Assembly: GCF_000770925.1 (NCBI RefSeq) | Contig: NZ_JDTK01000018.1 | Coordinates: 1 to 57,407 of the forward strand | Direction: 5' to 3' | Length of the DNA: 57,407 bases | Source: Bifidobacterium ruminantium DSM 6489 | GTDB lineage: Bacteria > Actinomycetota > Actinomycetes > Actinomycetales > Bifidobacteriaceae | Part shown: piece after piece, positions 1 through 8,291 of the stretch | Layout of the letters: each line of letters starts with the position of its first letter | Position numbering within the stretch: position 1 is the first letter of the stretch | The notes under the pieces: generated by a model | Told to the model about the DNA's origin: nothing | Database searches by the model: none | What the model saw: the letters and a program-made list of their open reading frames with translations, nothing else | Made by a program: the position numbers and the translations under genes

Positions 1-112
1 CCAAAGTGCGCAACTTTTCGGGCACTACCTCCCGACTTGCCGGCTTGCCGTGTGTGCGTCACAATGTGAGGTAACCATCCGAAAAGAGGCCGTCATTAAG
101 TGCGGAATGTGA

Positions 113-292
113 AAGCCCAGCTGGAAGAAGAGCCTGTCCGCGCGCACGAAGGGACGCGCCATCCGTGCGGTCAAGCGGGCGCTGATCCCCGGCTACGGCA
201 AGAAGGGCATGGGGTGGCTGCATCCCAAGCGCAAGCTGTACAACGCCATCTACAAGAAGACCACGTTCAGCCTGTTCGACCTGTTTAAGTAG
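113..292 (+). pseudogene. Small basic conserved protein, 5' end frameshifted
   Basis: The frame ending at the TAG at 290-292 encodes a lysine/arginine-rich tail (KGRAIRAVKRALIPGYGKKG, then GWLHPKRKLYNAIYKKTTFS and LFDLFK). It has no start codon: TGA at 110-112 lies just upstream. The other frame, starting with GTG at 100, reads VKAQLEEEP; losing one G after CTG near 127 would give VKAQLKKKSLSARTKG and join the two smoothly. I therefore read it as one small gene split by a one-base insertion, by natural decay or sequencing error. The strongly basic, compact sequence suggests nucleic-acid or ribosome contact, but I do not recognise a named family. Confidence 0.5.
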
Positions 293-310
293 TCGGTAAT
301 CGGGTAATCG

Positions 311-592
311 CTAGAACAGATCATCATGCGACCCGGTCCGTGTGAGCACGAGTTGCAGCTCCTGCTTCTCCACGCGATAAATCACAAGCCAGTCACCCTC
401 GATATGGATTTCGCGATATCCTTTCCAATTTCCAGTCAGCGGATGGTCGCGGTATTTTGTGCTGAGTAGTTGCTTGTTCTGAGCCATGAGTGCGTCAATG
501 GCTTGTCTAAGCTTATCGGGGCTATAGTGCTTTTTGAGCAGAACCTTGAAATCCTTCTTGAACTGTGTTGTACGAAAAACCGACTTAAGCAT
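311..592 (-). CDS. yafQ: YafQ/RelE-family mRNA interferase toxin
   Basis: A 93-residue protein with the RelE-superfamily fold signature: an N-terminal TTQFKKDFKVLLKK helix, a central DHPLTGNWKGYREIHI segment, then DWLVIYRVEKQELQLVLTRTGSHDDLF. The TGSHDDLF end is typical of YafQ, a ribosome-dependent endoribonuclease that cleaves mRNA and is neutralised by DinJ. Its start overlaps the end of the antitoxin gene by 8 bases (585-592), so the two are translationally coupled. Length matches the family (about 90 residues) and no lesion is visible. The antitoxin is upstream, the usual order. Confidence 0.9.
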   Translation of the reverse strand: MLKSVFRTTQFKKDFKVLLKKHYSPDKLRQAIDALMAQNKQLLSTKYRDHPLTGNWKGYREIHIEGDWLVIYRVEKQELQLVLTRTGSHDDLF

Positions 593-845
593 CCAACAGA
601 TCCTTCATCAACGCATCCGTGCTGGTGAAGGATTCGCCGCTATGGTTCTCCGCTTGGCGGCGTGCCTCAATGCTGGTTGGATTGTCCCTGGTGATCTTGA
701 AAGGCATGCCGTTTTCACGGATTGACTGGCGCAGAAAGATGTTGATCGCCGTTGACAGATCCATGCCCATATCGGCATACAGTTCCTTTGCCTCTCGCTT
801 GATCGCTGGGTCCGTGCGGAAACTGATCGTCGCAGTGTCGCTCAT
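585..845 (-). CDS. dinJ: DinJ/RelB-family antitoxin
   Basis: An 86-residue protein opening with TISFRTDPAIKREAKELYADMGMDLSTAINIFLRQSI, the ribbon-helix-helix DNA-binding region of DinJ/RelB antitoxins. The remaining third (about residues 50-86) is the flexible toxin-wrapping part. It binds the adjacent YafQ-type toxin and, as in other type II systems, probably represses its own promoter. The ATG at 845 follows a clear GAGGAGC ribosome site. A plausible sigma-70 promoter lies just upstream (TATGAT at 857-862, TTGCTT at 879-884 on the minus strand). Confidence 0.9.
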   Translation of the reverse strand: MSDTATISFRTDPAIKREAKELYADMGMDLSTAINIFLRQSIRENGMPFKITRDNPTSIEARRQAENHSGESFTSTDALMKDLLDA

Positions 846-856
846 AGTCGCTCCTC

Positions 857-884
857 ATCATATGCAGGTGACGGTTACAAGCAA
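857..884 (-). promoter_or_regulatory. Promoter of the dinJ-yafQ operon
   Basis: On the minus strand TTGCTT (884-879) and TATGAT (862-857) are separated by 16 bases. The -10 lies only about a dozen bases ahead of the dinJ start, so the antitoxin could repress by binding here. Found by eye only. Confidence 0.5.
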
Positions 885-918
885 TTGTAGTGCGAATGTC
901 ATGCTGTTGTCTATACAC

Positions 919-961
919 AAGATCACGCCATACGGGAGCGCATTCCGTATGGCGTGATCTT
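919..961. terminator. Inverted repeat downstream of the DTD-like gene
   Basis: A 17-bp near-perfect stem (AAGATCACGCCATACGG at 919-935 with its complement at 945-961) and a 9-base loop. It lies between the 3' end of the DTD-like gene (1039) and the dinJ promoter, both transcribed leftward. The T-tract is weak, so it may be an inefficient terminator or an mRNA 3' stabiliser that insulates the toxin-antitoxin operon. Confidence 0.6.
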
Positions 962-1038
962 CTATGTTCGTAATATCGCGTCCATACTTCGGGAAAGGGC
1001 GATCGACGTTTTGGAATCCATGCTGGCAAGCGTTGCGG

Positions 1039-1503
1039 TCATTCCTGCAAAGTGAATTGGAAGGGGCCGTCGGCGATGGAACCGATGCGCATGCGGGCGC
1101 CGAACCGTCCTTCACGCACAGGAACATTACCTGAGCGCAACGCCTCGTTGAACCGAATCCACATCAGATTCGCATGCTCGTCATCGGCATCATGGGATAC
1201 CAGCTGCGGCCTGCCGACCGCGGGACGCCGCAGTATGGTGAGTGGCTGTGGAATCGACAGGATCTCGCCGTGCATTTCCTGAACGGACGACGACAGTTGG
1301 CCTTGCGGACCGTCGAAGCAGCGCAAGGTGAGCACACGATGCGCCATCCGTGCAAGCGTTCCCTCATCATCATCAGGTTCCACTTCAATGGTCAGCACCA
1401 ATCCGGGCCCGATCTGCACCATGTCGAATGTCGGATCCGGTGTGCCCAACTCGTTCAATACGATGGCGCTCGCCTCGGACACGCGTTGCAGGGAAACTTT
1501 CAT
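1039..1503 (-). CDS. Degenerate paralogue of D-aminoacyl-tRNA deacylase (DTD)
   Basis: A 154-residue protein that aligns end to end with the canonical DTD at 9024-9503: MKVSLQRVSEAS against MRIILQKVSQAS, and VREGRFGARMRI against VKEGRFGAHMRI. The two motifs that build the DTD active site are altered. ILSISQFTL has become ILSIPQPLTI, and the NDGPVT segment has become ADGPFQ. It probably keeps the DTD fold, perhaps as a dimer, but is unlikely to deacylate D-aminoacyl-tRNA. I start it at ATG 1503, not at the upstream in-frame codon 1563, because the latter lies inside the neighbouring terminator. TACACT 8 bases before the ATG suggests leaderless transcription. Confidence 0.7.
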   Translation of the reverse strand: MKVSLQRVSEASAIVLNELGTPDPTFDMVQIGPGLVLTIEVEPDDDEGTLARMAHRVLTLRCFDGPQGQLSSSVQEMHGEILSIPQPLTILRRPAVGRPQLVSHDADDEHANLMWIRFNEALRSGNVPVREGRFGARMRIGSIADGPFQFTLQE

Positions 1504-1544
1504 AACGACCAAGTGTACGGCAGCGGATCGGACGTTCGTTGCAT

Positions 1545-1606
1545 GGAAAAAACGGCTGGACACCGGTAGATTGGGGTGTTATCTACCGGCGTCCAGCCGT
1601 TTTTCC
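1545..1606 (-). terminator. Intrinsic terminator of the solute-binding protein gene
   Basis: A stem of more than 20 bp (1545-1571 with 1581-1606) around a roughly 9-base loop. The arms start and end with A5/A6 and T5/T6 runs, so it works on either strand. It closes the leftward solute-binding-protein transcript and separates it from the DTD-like gene. Confidence 0.9.
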
Positions 1607-1621
1607 ACGAGTCGGATGGCG

Positions 1622-2989
1622 TCAGCTCTTTGCGTCGAACTTCTGCGCTTCCGGCACGGAGCCCAGCGATTCCTCGTTGTTGTTCCATTCGGTGGACCAG
1701 CCGTCCACGAACGCGCTCTGCACCTTGTCCCACTTGCCGGTGCCCTGTGCGTATTCGACCAGCGCGGAGGCGATGTCGTCCTGCCACTGCTGATCCGGAA
1801 TGGTGAAGCTACGCACTTCGGTCTTGCCGTCATTGCTGTAGGCTCGGGCAGCCTCGGTCAGAGGATTGTCCGGCTGGTAGTCATCGGTGAACGTGGTGAA
1901 TGGCACGGAGAATCCCATGTCCTTGGACAGGATCTTCTTGGCCTCGTTGTCGGTGATCATCCACTTGATGAAGTCGAGCGTGGCCTTCTTGTCCTTTTCG
2001 GAGGCGTTCTTGTTCACCGCCCAGCTCGCGTCATACACTCCTACGGGGCCGCAATCCTCCTCGCCCTTGATGCCCATGTAGTAGGGGAGCATGCCCAGGT
2101 CCTCATCGGCCACGTCATTGCCCTTGATCTGCGAATACGCCCACACGCCGTTCGGGTAGAACGCCACCTGGCCGAGCGCGAATTCGGAGGTCACGTCATC
2201 GTAGGTCTTGGAGCTCACCATGCTTGCCTCGGTCGGGCTGGTCTTGAGCTGCAGGTCGAACATGTCCTTGTAGTTCTTGAGATACGTGCCCTTGATGGTC
2301 TTCGAGAACGTGGTGTTCGCGTCCCGATACTCGTAGTAGAGCGGCAGACGCGTCATATGCGCAGCGAATCGGTACGTGTCGGAGGCATCCAAGCCCGGGG
2401 TGGCGAACGCGCCGTCGACGCCGAGGTCGTCCTTGTGCTGCTCGATGGATTCGGCGACCTGCTTCAAGGTCTTGTAGTCCTTGATGTCATCGGCGGACTT
2501 GATCACCGCATAACTTTTGGCGCAATAATCCTTGATGATCTTCTTGTTGTAGATGATGCCGTACCATTCGGCGGCGTACGGCAGGGTGTACGAATTGCCG
2601 TCGATGGTGTACGAATAAGCCTTGCCGGTATCGTTGAGCAGTTTGAACACGTCGGTGTCCTGCAGCGGTTCGACGTACTTCTGGTACTTGGCGAACTGGT
2701 CGAAGCCGGCGACGTTGAACATGGTTGGTGCGTTGTCCTTGGCCAATTCGGATTTCATGGTGGCGTCATACGTGCCGGCGGCTCCGGTCTGGATGTCCAC
2801 CTGCACGCCGGTCTTCTTGGTGTACATGCTGGCCAGTTCCTTGTACTGGTCCACGACCTCGGCCTTGTTGTTCATGAAATACACGTGGCCCTTGCTGGAA
2901 TCGGCGCTGCTGCCGCCGCAGGCCGCCAGCGATGTTCCCATGGCGAGCGTCGCCGCGATGGCGACGATTCGTGTGATGTTGCGGTTCAT
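1622..2989 (-). CDS. ABC transporter family 1 solute-binding lipoprotein, probably for alpha-glucosides
   Basis: A 455-residue exported protein. Residues 1-24 are a lipoprotein signal peptide ending in the lipobox LAAC, so the mature protein is anchored by its diacylated cysteine. The rest has the sugar-binding family 1 pattern (early AEVVDQYKELASMYTKKTG, later GQVAFYPNGVWAYSQI and a C-terminal DFIKWMIT region). The ATG at 2989 follows AAAGGAGCA. It is downstream of a GH13 alpha-glucosidase and under the same LacI-flanked promoter region, so a malto- or isomalto-oligosaccharide ligand is likely. No permease genes are adjacent, so it must use permeases encoded elsewhere. Ligand specificity is inferred from context only. 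Confidence 0.88.
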   Translation of the reverse strand: MNRNITRIVAIAATLAMGTSLAACGGSSADSSKGHVYFMNNKAEVVDQYKELASMYTKKTGVQVDIQTGAAGTYDATMKSELAKDNAPTMFNVAGFDQFAKYQKYVEPLQDTDVFKLLNDTGKAYSYTIDGNSYTLPYAAEWYGIIYNKKIIKDYCAKSYAVIKSADDIKDYKTLKQVAESIEQHKDDLGVDGAFATPGLDASDTYRFAAHMTRLPLYYEYRDANTTFSKTIKGTYLKNYKDMFDLQLKTSPTEASMVSSKTYDDVTSEFALGQVAFYPNGVWAYSQIKGNDVADEDLGMLPYYMGIKGEEDCGPVGVYDASWAVNKNASEKDKKATLDFIKWMITDNEAKKILSKDMGFSVPFTTFTDDYQPDNPLTEAARAYSNDGKTEVRSFTIPDQQWQDDIASALVEYAQGTGKWDKVQSAFVDGWSTEWNNNEESLGSVPEAQKFDAKS

Positions 2990-3042
2990 GATGTGCTCCT
3001 TTGCTTGGTTGTTGAATGCGAATTGCGGTTGATGGGGTCCGG

Positions 3043-4817
3043 TCAGCCGAGCGCGATCCACGCGGTGGTGTCCTGCGGCAGACGGCCGTCGTCGGTGAGG
3101 GGTCCGGAGACGAGCAGGATATCGCCTGCCGGCAGTTCGGCCGGTTCCGCACCGAAGTTGGTGACGCTGGCCCAGCCGTTGGCCCTACGGAAGGCGATGG
3201 TGCCGCCGATGTGCCCCTCGGCGCCGTCCGGCTTGCCGGAGGACCGGTCGCAGTCGAGCCAGGTCAGGGTCGTGTCGGCCGTCATCCATTCGTGACGCAG
3301 TCCGAGCGCCTTGCGGTATAGGTTGAGCATGGAGCCGGAGTCCGTGTCCTCCCTGTCTACGGCGTAGTCGGCGAACCATTGCGGTTGCGGAAGATGCGGC
3401 TTCTCGCACGGATCGCCCGCCTGGCTCGCGTCCACGCCGGCGCCTTCATGCTTGGTGGCGGGGGAGAAGCCGAAGGTCGGCGTCCCGGCCTTCCAAGGCA
3501 GCGGGACGCGGCAGCCGTCGCGGCCCTTTTCGATCTGGTCTCGGACGCGGTTGAACGCGGTCGGATCCTCCAACTCGTCCCACGGGATGTCGGCGACCTC
3601 TGGCAGGCCGAGCTCCTCACCCTGGTAGATATAAGCGGAACCTGGTAGCGCGAGCTCCATCAGGATGGCCGCACGCGCACGCTTCGTGCCGAGCTCGCGA
3701 TCCTCATGGTAAGAGGTACCGTTGCGCAGCAGCCAATCCTTGGCAAGTTGGTGGTGGGCTGCAGCCGGCACCTGCGGCAGCCCATAGCGGCTGACGTGGC
3801 GGGGATGTCGTGGTTGCTCATTACCCATGTGGAGGTGGAGCCGGAGCGTTCCGCAGCGGCGATGCCTTCTTCGATGGCGAGGTGCATGTCGTTGCGAATC
3901 CAGTCTTTCTTGGCGAATTCGAAGTTGAACACTTGGCCGAGTTCTTCGGGCGAGGCATACCGGTATTGATGCTCCGGAGGTACCCAGGCTTCGGCGACGG
4001 CGAATGCCGGCGGATCATACTCGTTGAACACCTTGCGCCATTCGCGATAGATGTCGTGCACTTCGTTCCTGTCATACAGCGGATGCGTGCCGTCGGCGCA
4101 ATGCATCTCGCCTCCGATGATTTTGAAATCATCGAGATCGTCACGGTCGAGATCCTTAGCCAGGCCGTGCGCCACATCCACGCGGAAGCCGTCCGCTCCA
4201 TGGTCGAGCCAGAAGTGCAAGGTCTTGATGAAATCGGCGCGCACGTCCGGATTCTTCCAATTCCAATCGGGCTGTTCGACGGTAAACATGTGCAGATACC
4301 ATTGTCCGTCGGGCACTCGAGTCCAAGCGGATCCACCGAAGCTGGCAATCCAGTTGGTGGGTGGCTCGTCGCCGTTCGGTCCTTTGCCGTCACGGAAAAT
4401 ATAACGGTCTCGTTCCGGTGAGCCGGGGCCTGCGGCAAGCGCGGCCTTGAACCATTCATGCTGGTTGGACGAGTGGTTCGGTACGATGTCGACGACTATT
4501 TTGATGCCTGCCGCATGTGCGGTTTTGGTGAGATGGTCGAAGTCGTCCATGGTGCCGAGTTTCGGGTCGACGTTGCGGTAGTCGTCCACATCGTATCCGC
4601 CGTCTGCCAGTTGAGACGGATAGAACGGGCTGAGCCAGATGGCGTCCACGCCGAGTCTTTTTAGATATGGGATTTGTTGTGCGACTCCTGCGATGTCTCC
4701 GAGGCCCGACCCGGTTGTGTCTTTGAACGAACGCGGGTAGACCTGATAGACGACCGCCTGCTTCCACCAGAGTGATGGATCGTCGGCGCTGTGGTGGTTG
4801 ATGGCTTCATCGCTCAT
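3043..4817 (-). pseudogene. GH13 alpha-glucosidase / oligo-1,6-glucosidase, frameshifted
   Basis: Two overlapping frames (4817 to about 3804, then about 3804 to 3043) together make one intracellular alpha-glucosidase of about 590 residues. The N-terminal part has WWKQAVVYQVYPRSF, the nucleophile region GFRVDVAHG and the acid region FAVAEAW. The third catalytic region SNHD is followed by the break. At 3801-3804 the coding strand has CCCC where CCCCC would restore SNHDIPRHVSRYG, so one C was lost from a run. I start at ATG 4817 (GAAGGAAAG upstream). The GFRVDVAHG motif is that of actinobacterial alpha-glucosidases acting on maltose or isomaltose-type oligosaccharides. If the deletion is real, the enzyme loses its last 250 or so residues. 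A homopolymer error cannot be excluded. Confidence 0.85.
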
Positions 4818-4874
4818 CGGGATGCTTTCCTTCATCTCCGTACTGAGGGGGTATGGCAGCGCTTTCATTAGTTC

Positions 4875-5036
4875 ATTCTATTGAAAACGCTACCGTTTAG
4901 GGGCTGAGGTTTGGCGCCTCGGCCGATGTATTGATGATTAAAATGATAGCGCTTACATTTATTGTAGGCAATCTGCTTACCTGTTCAGCGTGTTTTGTTG
5001 AAAAATCAACGATTCTGCTATGATGTAAGCGGTAAC
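4875..5036. promoter_or_regulatory. Divergent promoter region with three LacI-family operator-like sites
   Basis: Three related sites lie between the glucosidase and the LacI gene: AAACGCTACCGTTT (4885-4898), GATAGCGCTTACAT (4945-4958) and ATGTAAGCGGTAAC (5023-5036). The last two share ATGTAAGCG when read in opposite orientations. The first sits immediately upstream of a minus-strand -10 TAGAAT (4880-4875), in the spacer of the glucosidase promoter. The third overlaps the end of the LacI gene's own -10 (TATGAT, 5019-5024; TTGTTG at 4995-5000). This layout fits repression of both directions by the LacI-family protein. Confidence 0.65.
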
Positions 5037-5062
5037 TTTCATATGAATCAAAAGGAGCGATC

Positions 5063-6106
5063 ATGGCGCGTGCGACCATCGCCGACGTGGCGAAACTTGC
5101 CGGAGTCTCCCAAGCGACGGTCTCCCGCGCGTTGCGCGGGGTCGACAAGGTCACCCCGGCCACACGCGCCAAAGTCGAGCGGGCCGCGGACCGGCTCAAC
5201 TTCACCCTTTCGAAGAACGCGTCCTCCCTGGCCTCCGGCAAGACCATGAGAGTCATCCTGCTATGCTCCGGCAAACTCAACGAATGGTTCAACGCCAATG
5301 TGCTGCAGGGCGTGTACGAGGTGCTGGGGCCGGAAGGCTATGACGTGTCCCCGTCGTTCATCGTCGATAAGAAGGAGTCGGAGCGCTACTTCGCGCAACT
5401 GCCGAAGAACCGCAATGCCGACGCGATCGTCATATCGTCGTTCCAGCTCGACGAGACGGCGCGCGCGGAGCTACGCTCCACCGACATGCCCACGGTCGGC
5501 GTCAACATCCCCGCCGCGTCGTTCTGCGACGCGGCCATCGGCATCGACAATTTCGACGGTATGTTCAAAGCGGTTCGTTTGCTCAGATCATTGGGGCATA
5601 CACGCATCGCATTCCTGGGCGACTACATTCCTGACGACATGGTCTACAGCACTAGCCAGCGTACGGAGGCGTTCCTCGAAGCTGCGGAAGAGAACGGGTA
5701 CGACGATGGTGACGCGGCGGTCATCTGCGCGGACGAGCATGGCGTCACGCTGTCGAAAAGCGACCTTGCCGCCCAACTGGTGGCCAAACTGCTGTCACTG
5801 CCGAATATGCCGACCGCCATCTGCGCCGAAACGGACCAAGTGGCGATCGCAGTGGTCAAGGAACTGCGCGAGCAACGGCTGCGGGTTCCCGAGGATATCT
5901 CCGTCATCGGATTCGACGACGCCGACATCGCGCAGGTGGCCGACCTGACCACCATCCGGCAGGACCCACTGGAACTGGGGCGCAACGCCGGGCGGAAAGT
6001 GCTGTCGCTCCTCCGCGGAACACCATTGAACCCGGCCTATGAATCACAGGAGGCAGCACTGGTGCTGCGGGGGACCACGGTGCGTCTGCCCGCGGATGCG
6101 CGCTGA
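5063..6106 (+). CDS. LacI-family transcriptional regulator of the alpha-glucoside locus
   Basis: A 347-residue protein with an N-terminal LacI helix-turn-helix and hinge (ATIADVAKLAGVSQATVSRA, residues 4-23) followed by a periplasmic-binding-protein-like effector domain (for example DMPTVGVNIPAASFCDAAIG and ISVIGFDDADIAQV). Length is normal for the family. The ATG at 5063 has AAAAGGAG upstream. It is divergent from the glucosidase and solute-binding genes, with operator-like palindromes between them, so it most likely represses those genes and itself until an alpha-glucoside or derived sugar binds. Confidence 0.9.
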   Translation: MARATIADVAKLAGVSQATVSRALRGVDKVTPATRAKVERAADRLNFTLSKNASSLASGKTMRVILLCSGKLNEWFNANVLQGVYEVLGPEGYDVSPSFIVDKKESERYFAQLPKNRNADAIVISSFQLDETARAELRSTDMPTVGVNIPAASFCDAAIGIDNFDGMFKAVRLLRSLGHTRIAFLGDYIPDDMVYSTSQRTEAFLEAAEENGYDDGDAAVICADEHGVTLSKSDLAAQLVAKLLSLPNMPTAICAETDQVAIAVVKELREQRLRVPEDISVIGFDDADIAQVADLTTIRQDPLELGRNAGRKVLSLLRGTPLNPAYESQEAALVLRGTTVRLPADAR

Positions 6107-6283
6107 TGGCGGTTGAACCGCGCGCCATACCCCCGAGATGATATGGAAGATGGATTGAAGTCCGTACTCTGTCTCAGCATGTGGCCCGTCAATCGATTGA
6201 TGTCACATCGGAATAACTGAAAAAAACAACTTAAGCGAAAAGTCCGATCAATTATCCTGTACAATCCGAACATATTGGCTTCA

Positions 6284-6901
6284 ATGAGAAGAAGACAGAT
6301 CGTAAGGAATAATCGATGGGGAATTACCTGCGCAACGACGGGCCGTATGGGCCCATGCCGAACGGTTCCGTTCATTGTGCTCGGCGTCATCCTGCTGCTG
6401 ATGGTCGGCATGTGCGTCTCATGTTCGGTGATCGCGGGCAATTCGGCCAGCAAAGGCATGCAGGTGCTCAGCGAGAAGCAGGCGCAATGGTGCCAGATCA
6501 AGAACGCGCAGCCCACCGAAGGCCTCGACTCCGAGAAGGCGGTCAGGGAGGCGGAACGGCTCACCGACGTGCACAAAGGCGAGTCGCGGTGGTCGGTCTG
6601 CTCCACGCTGATGGGCGAATACGATGAGCAGACCGCCACATGGGCGTTGGGCCAGGTCGACGTCGACTGGGGTCGCAACGCGTTGCAGTACGCGGAATTG
6701 AACGATCTGAAGGACGAGGATCCCGCCGACGACAACGGCAACGAGATGATCACCATGAGGCTGAAGATAGCCGGCTTCACGCAGCAGCAGATCGACTACG
6801 CGAAAGCGCATTGGGACGAGACGATAGGCGACGGCGACACGAAGGACGCTACGCCGCAGCACGACGAGCATGGCAGCGACGAGGAGGACGACAGCCTGTG
6901 A
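6284..6901 (+). CDS. Single-pass membrane protein of unknown function, N-terminus uncertain
   Basis: About 205 residues with one hydrophobic segment (VPFIVLGVILLLMVGMCVSC) and an exported, acidic C-terminal part rich in D and E. The region WGRNALQYAELNDL...MRLKIAGFTQQQIDYAKAHWDE loosely recalls the repeat of host-surface Ltp lipoproteins (weak). The start is unclear: ATG 6284 has no ribosome site, whereas ATG 6316 has AAGGA well placed but is in another frame, reading MGNYLRNDGPYGPMPNG before failing to join the membrane segment. A small indel between 6316 and 6375 may have split the gene. Its stop overlaps the next gene's GTG start, so the two form an operon. Confidence 0.6.
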   Translation: MRRRQIVRNNRWGITCATTGRMGPCRTVPFIVLGVILLLMVGMCVSCSVIAGNSASKGMQVLSEKQAQWCQIKNAQPTEGLDSEKAVREAERLTDVHKGESRWSVCSTLMGEYDEQTATWALGQVDVDWGRNALQYAELNDLKDEDPADDNGNEMITMRLKIAGFTQQQIDYAKAHWDETIGDGDTKDATPQHDEHGSDEEDDSL

Positions 6902-8205
6902 GCACTCCGAATCCGTACAATCCGAATCCGCACGGCGGCAATCCTTACAATCCTTACAATCCGAGCAATCCACGGTACGGCGCGCCCCGGCAAGGCAATC
7001 CGCAGCATGGCATGCCACCGTACAACAGCTCCCAACGCGGCCAATACGGCCAACCATACGGCCAATACGGTCAGCCGCGGCGGCCGGAACCACCCCACAT
7101 GCCGCAGATGCAGCCGAACCTGCCATATGGCCAGCCGCCACGCAAACCACGCAAAACCATCGGCAGCGGTGGAACCGTGGCAATCGTCATCAGCGCCCTG
7201 CTCGTACCAGTCCTACTCGTCGTCCTCCTGTTCGGCGGAGGCCTCATCTTCTACAGCAAGAAAATCGACGAAGCCACCGCCGACGGCGGTTCACGCATCG
7301 ACGACAACAAGCCCAAGGCCGGCAGCATCGACGTGTGGTACAACATCTCGGAACGACCGGACTACCAAACCACCATCGACTACATCCACAAACTGGCCAA
7401 AGAAACGAAACAGGCCGTCGAGGACGACGAAAAAGGCTTCCTGAAGGACAACGACCTGCCCTACAACAAAACCAACAGGGAATACGTCGAAGCCTACGTG
7501 CACATGCTCCAGGCATACGACGAATACAAAGCCAAGGACAGCGAACTCAACAGCGTCGACATCCAGGAACTGGACGACATGATCTCCTACCGCAAAACCC
7601 AAGTGGACCAGATCGTGGAACAATTCGACAAGCACGAACGCCTAGGCGCGAAAATCGTCGCCACGGACGAGGAAGGCGGCAAACGCGACGTCTACACGGA
7701 CACCCGAACCAACATGCGCAAAGCATGGGACGAACACGAACAGCAGGTCGCCCAATACCAATACAACGGCAACGATTGGATCGGCGCGGCCAAAGAGGCC
7801 GCACGACTGGCCGGCATGGAAATCGACTGGAACATCTATGACGCCGACAAAGTATGTACGCCCCAGGACTACACCTACGTGCAGGCGCTGTACTGCCCCA
7901 TGACCCCGAACCTGATATACGCCAATTCGAACCAATCCCACTGGGACACCGCGTACGCATTGGCGACGATAAAACACGAGATCGCCCACCACGCCATCCA
8001 CATGCGCTGCGGAACCTCCTCGCCGCCAGTCGTCATGTCCGGCCGCACGGACCGCACCGAAGCGGTGACCAGCAGTTACGCGATCATGTTCCTCGGCGCC
8101 GACTCCGGACAGCTGAACATGGTGCGTGGAGACCAATACCGCTTCGACGACGAATCAAACGCCATGGCCGCGAAAATCCACAACAACCAATGCAAGGTGG
8201 AATGA
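6898..8205 (+). CDS. Membrane-anchored zinc metallopeptidase-like protein with PY/NP-rich N-terminus
   Basis: 435 residues starting at GTG 6898, which overlaps the stop of the preceding gene. Residues 1-85 form a disordered cytoplasmic tail rich in asparagine, proline, tyrosine and glycine (NPYNPNPHGG, GQPYGQYGQP). One membrane helix follows at about 93-118. The extracytoplasmic domain carries TIKHEIAHHAIHM around residue 360, a HExxH zinc motif, with TEAVTSSYAI downstream as a possible third-ligand region. This suggests a gluzincin-like surface peptidase, but I do not recognise the family and no substrate is evident. It is coupled to the upstream single-pass protein. Confidence 0.72.
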   Translation: MSTPNPYNPNPHGGNPYNPYNPSNPRYGAPRQGNPQHGMPPYNSSQRGQYGQPYGQYGQPRRPEPPHMPQMQPNLPYGQPPRKPRKTIGSGGTVAIVISALLVPVLLVVLLFGGGLIFYSKKIDEATADGGSRIDDNKPKAGSIDVWYNISERPDYQTTIDYIHKLAKETKQAVEDDEKGFLKDNDLPYNKTNREYVEAYVHMLQAYDEYKAKDSELNSVDIQELDDMISYRKTQVDQIVEQFDKHERLGAKIVATDEEGGKRDVYTDTRTNMRKAWDEHEQQVAQYQYNGNDWIGAAKEAARLAGMEIDWNIYDADKVCTPQDYTYVQALYCPMTPNLIYANSNQSHWDTAYALATIKHEIAHHAIHMRCGTSSPPVVMSGRTDRTEAVTSSYAIMFLGADSGQLNMVRGDQYRFDDESNAMAAKIHNNQCKVE

Positions 8206-8291
8206 CGACGGTTGTAGCCAACGCCGCCTAACATGCATAACGGAAACGACGCCGGACACAAAAACCGACGCCGCAAAAAAGACAAAAAGGA

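Noticed and set aside
1328..3295. A 655-codon open frame on the + strand
   Set aside because: It is antisense to the solute-binding protein and the end of the glucosidase, which have clear homology, signal peptide and ribosome site. It has no recognisable domain.
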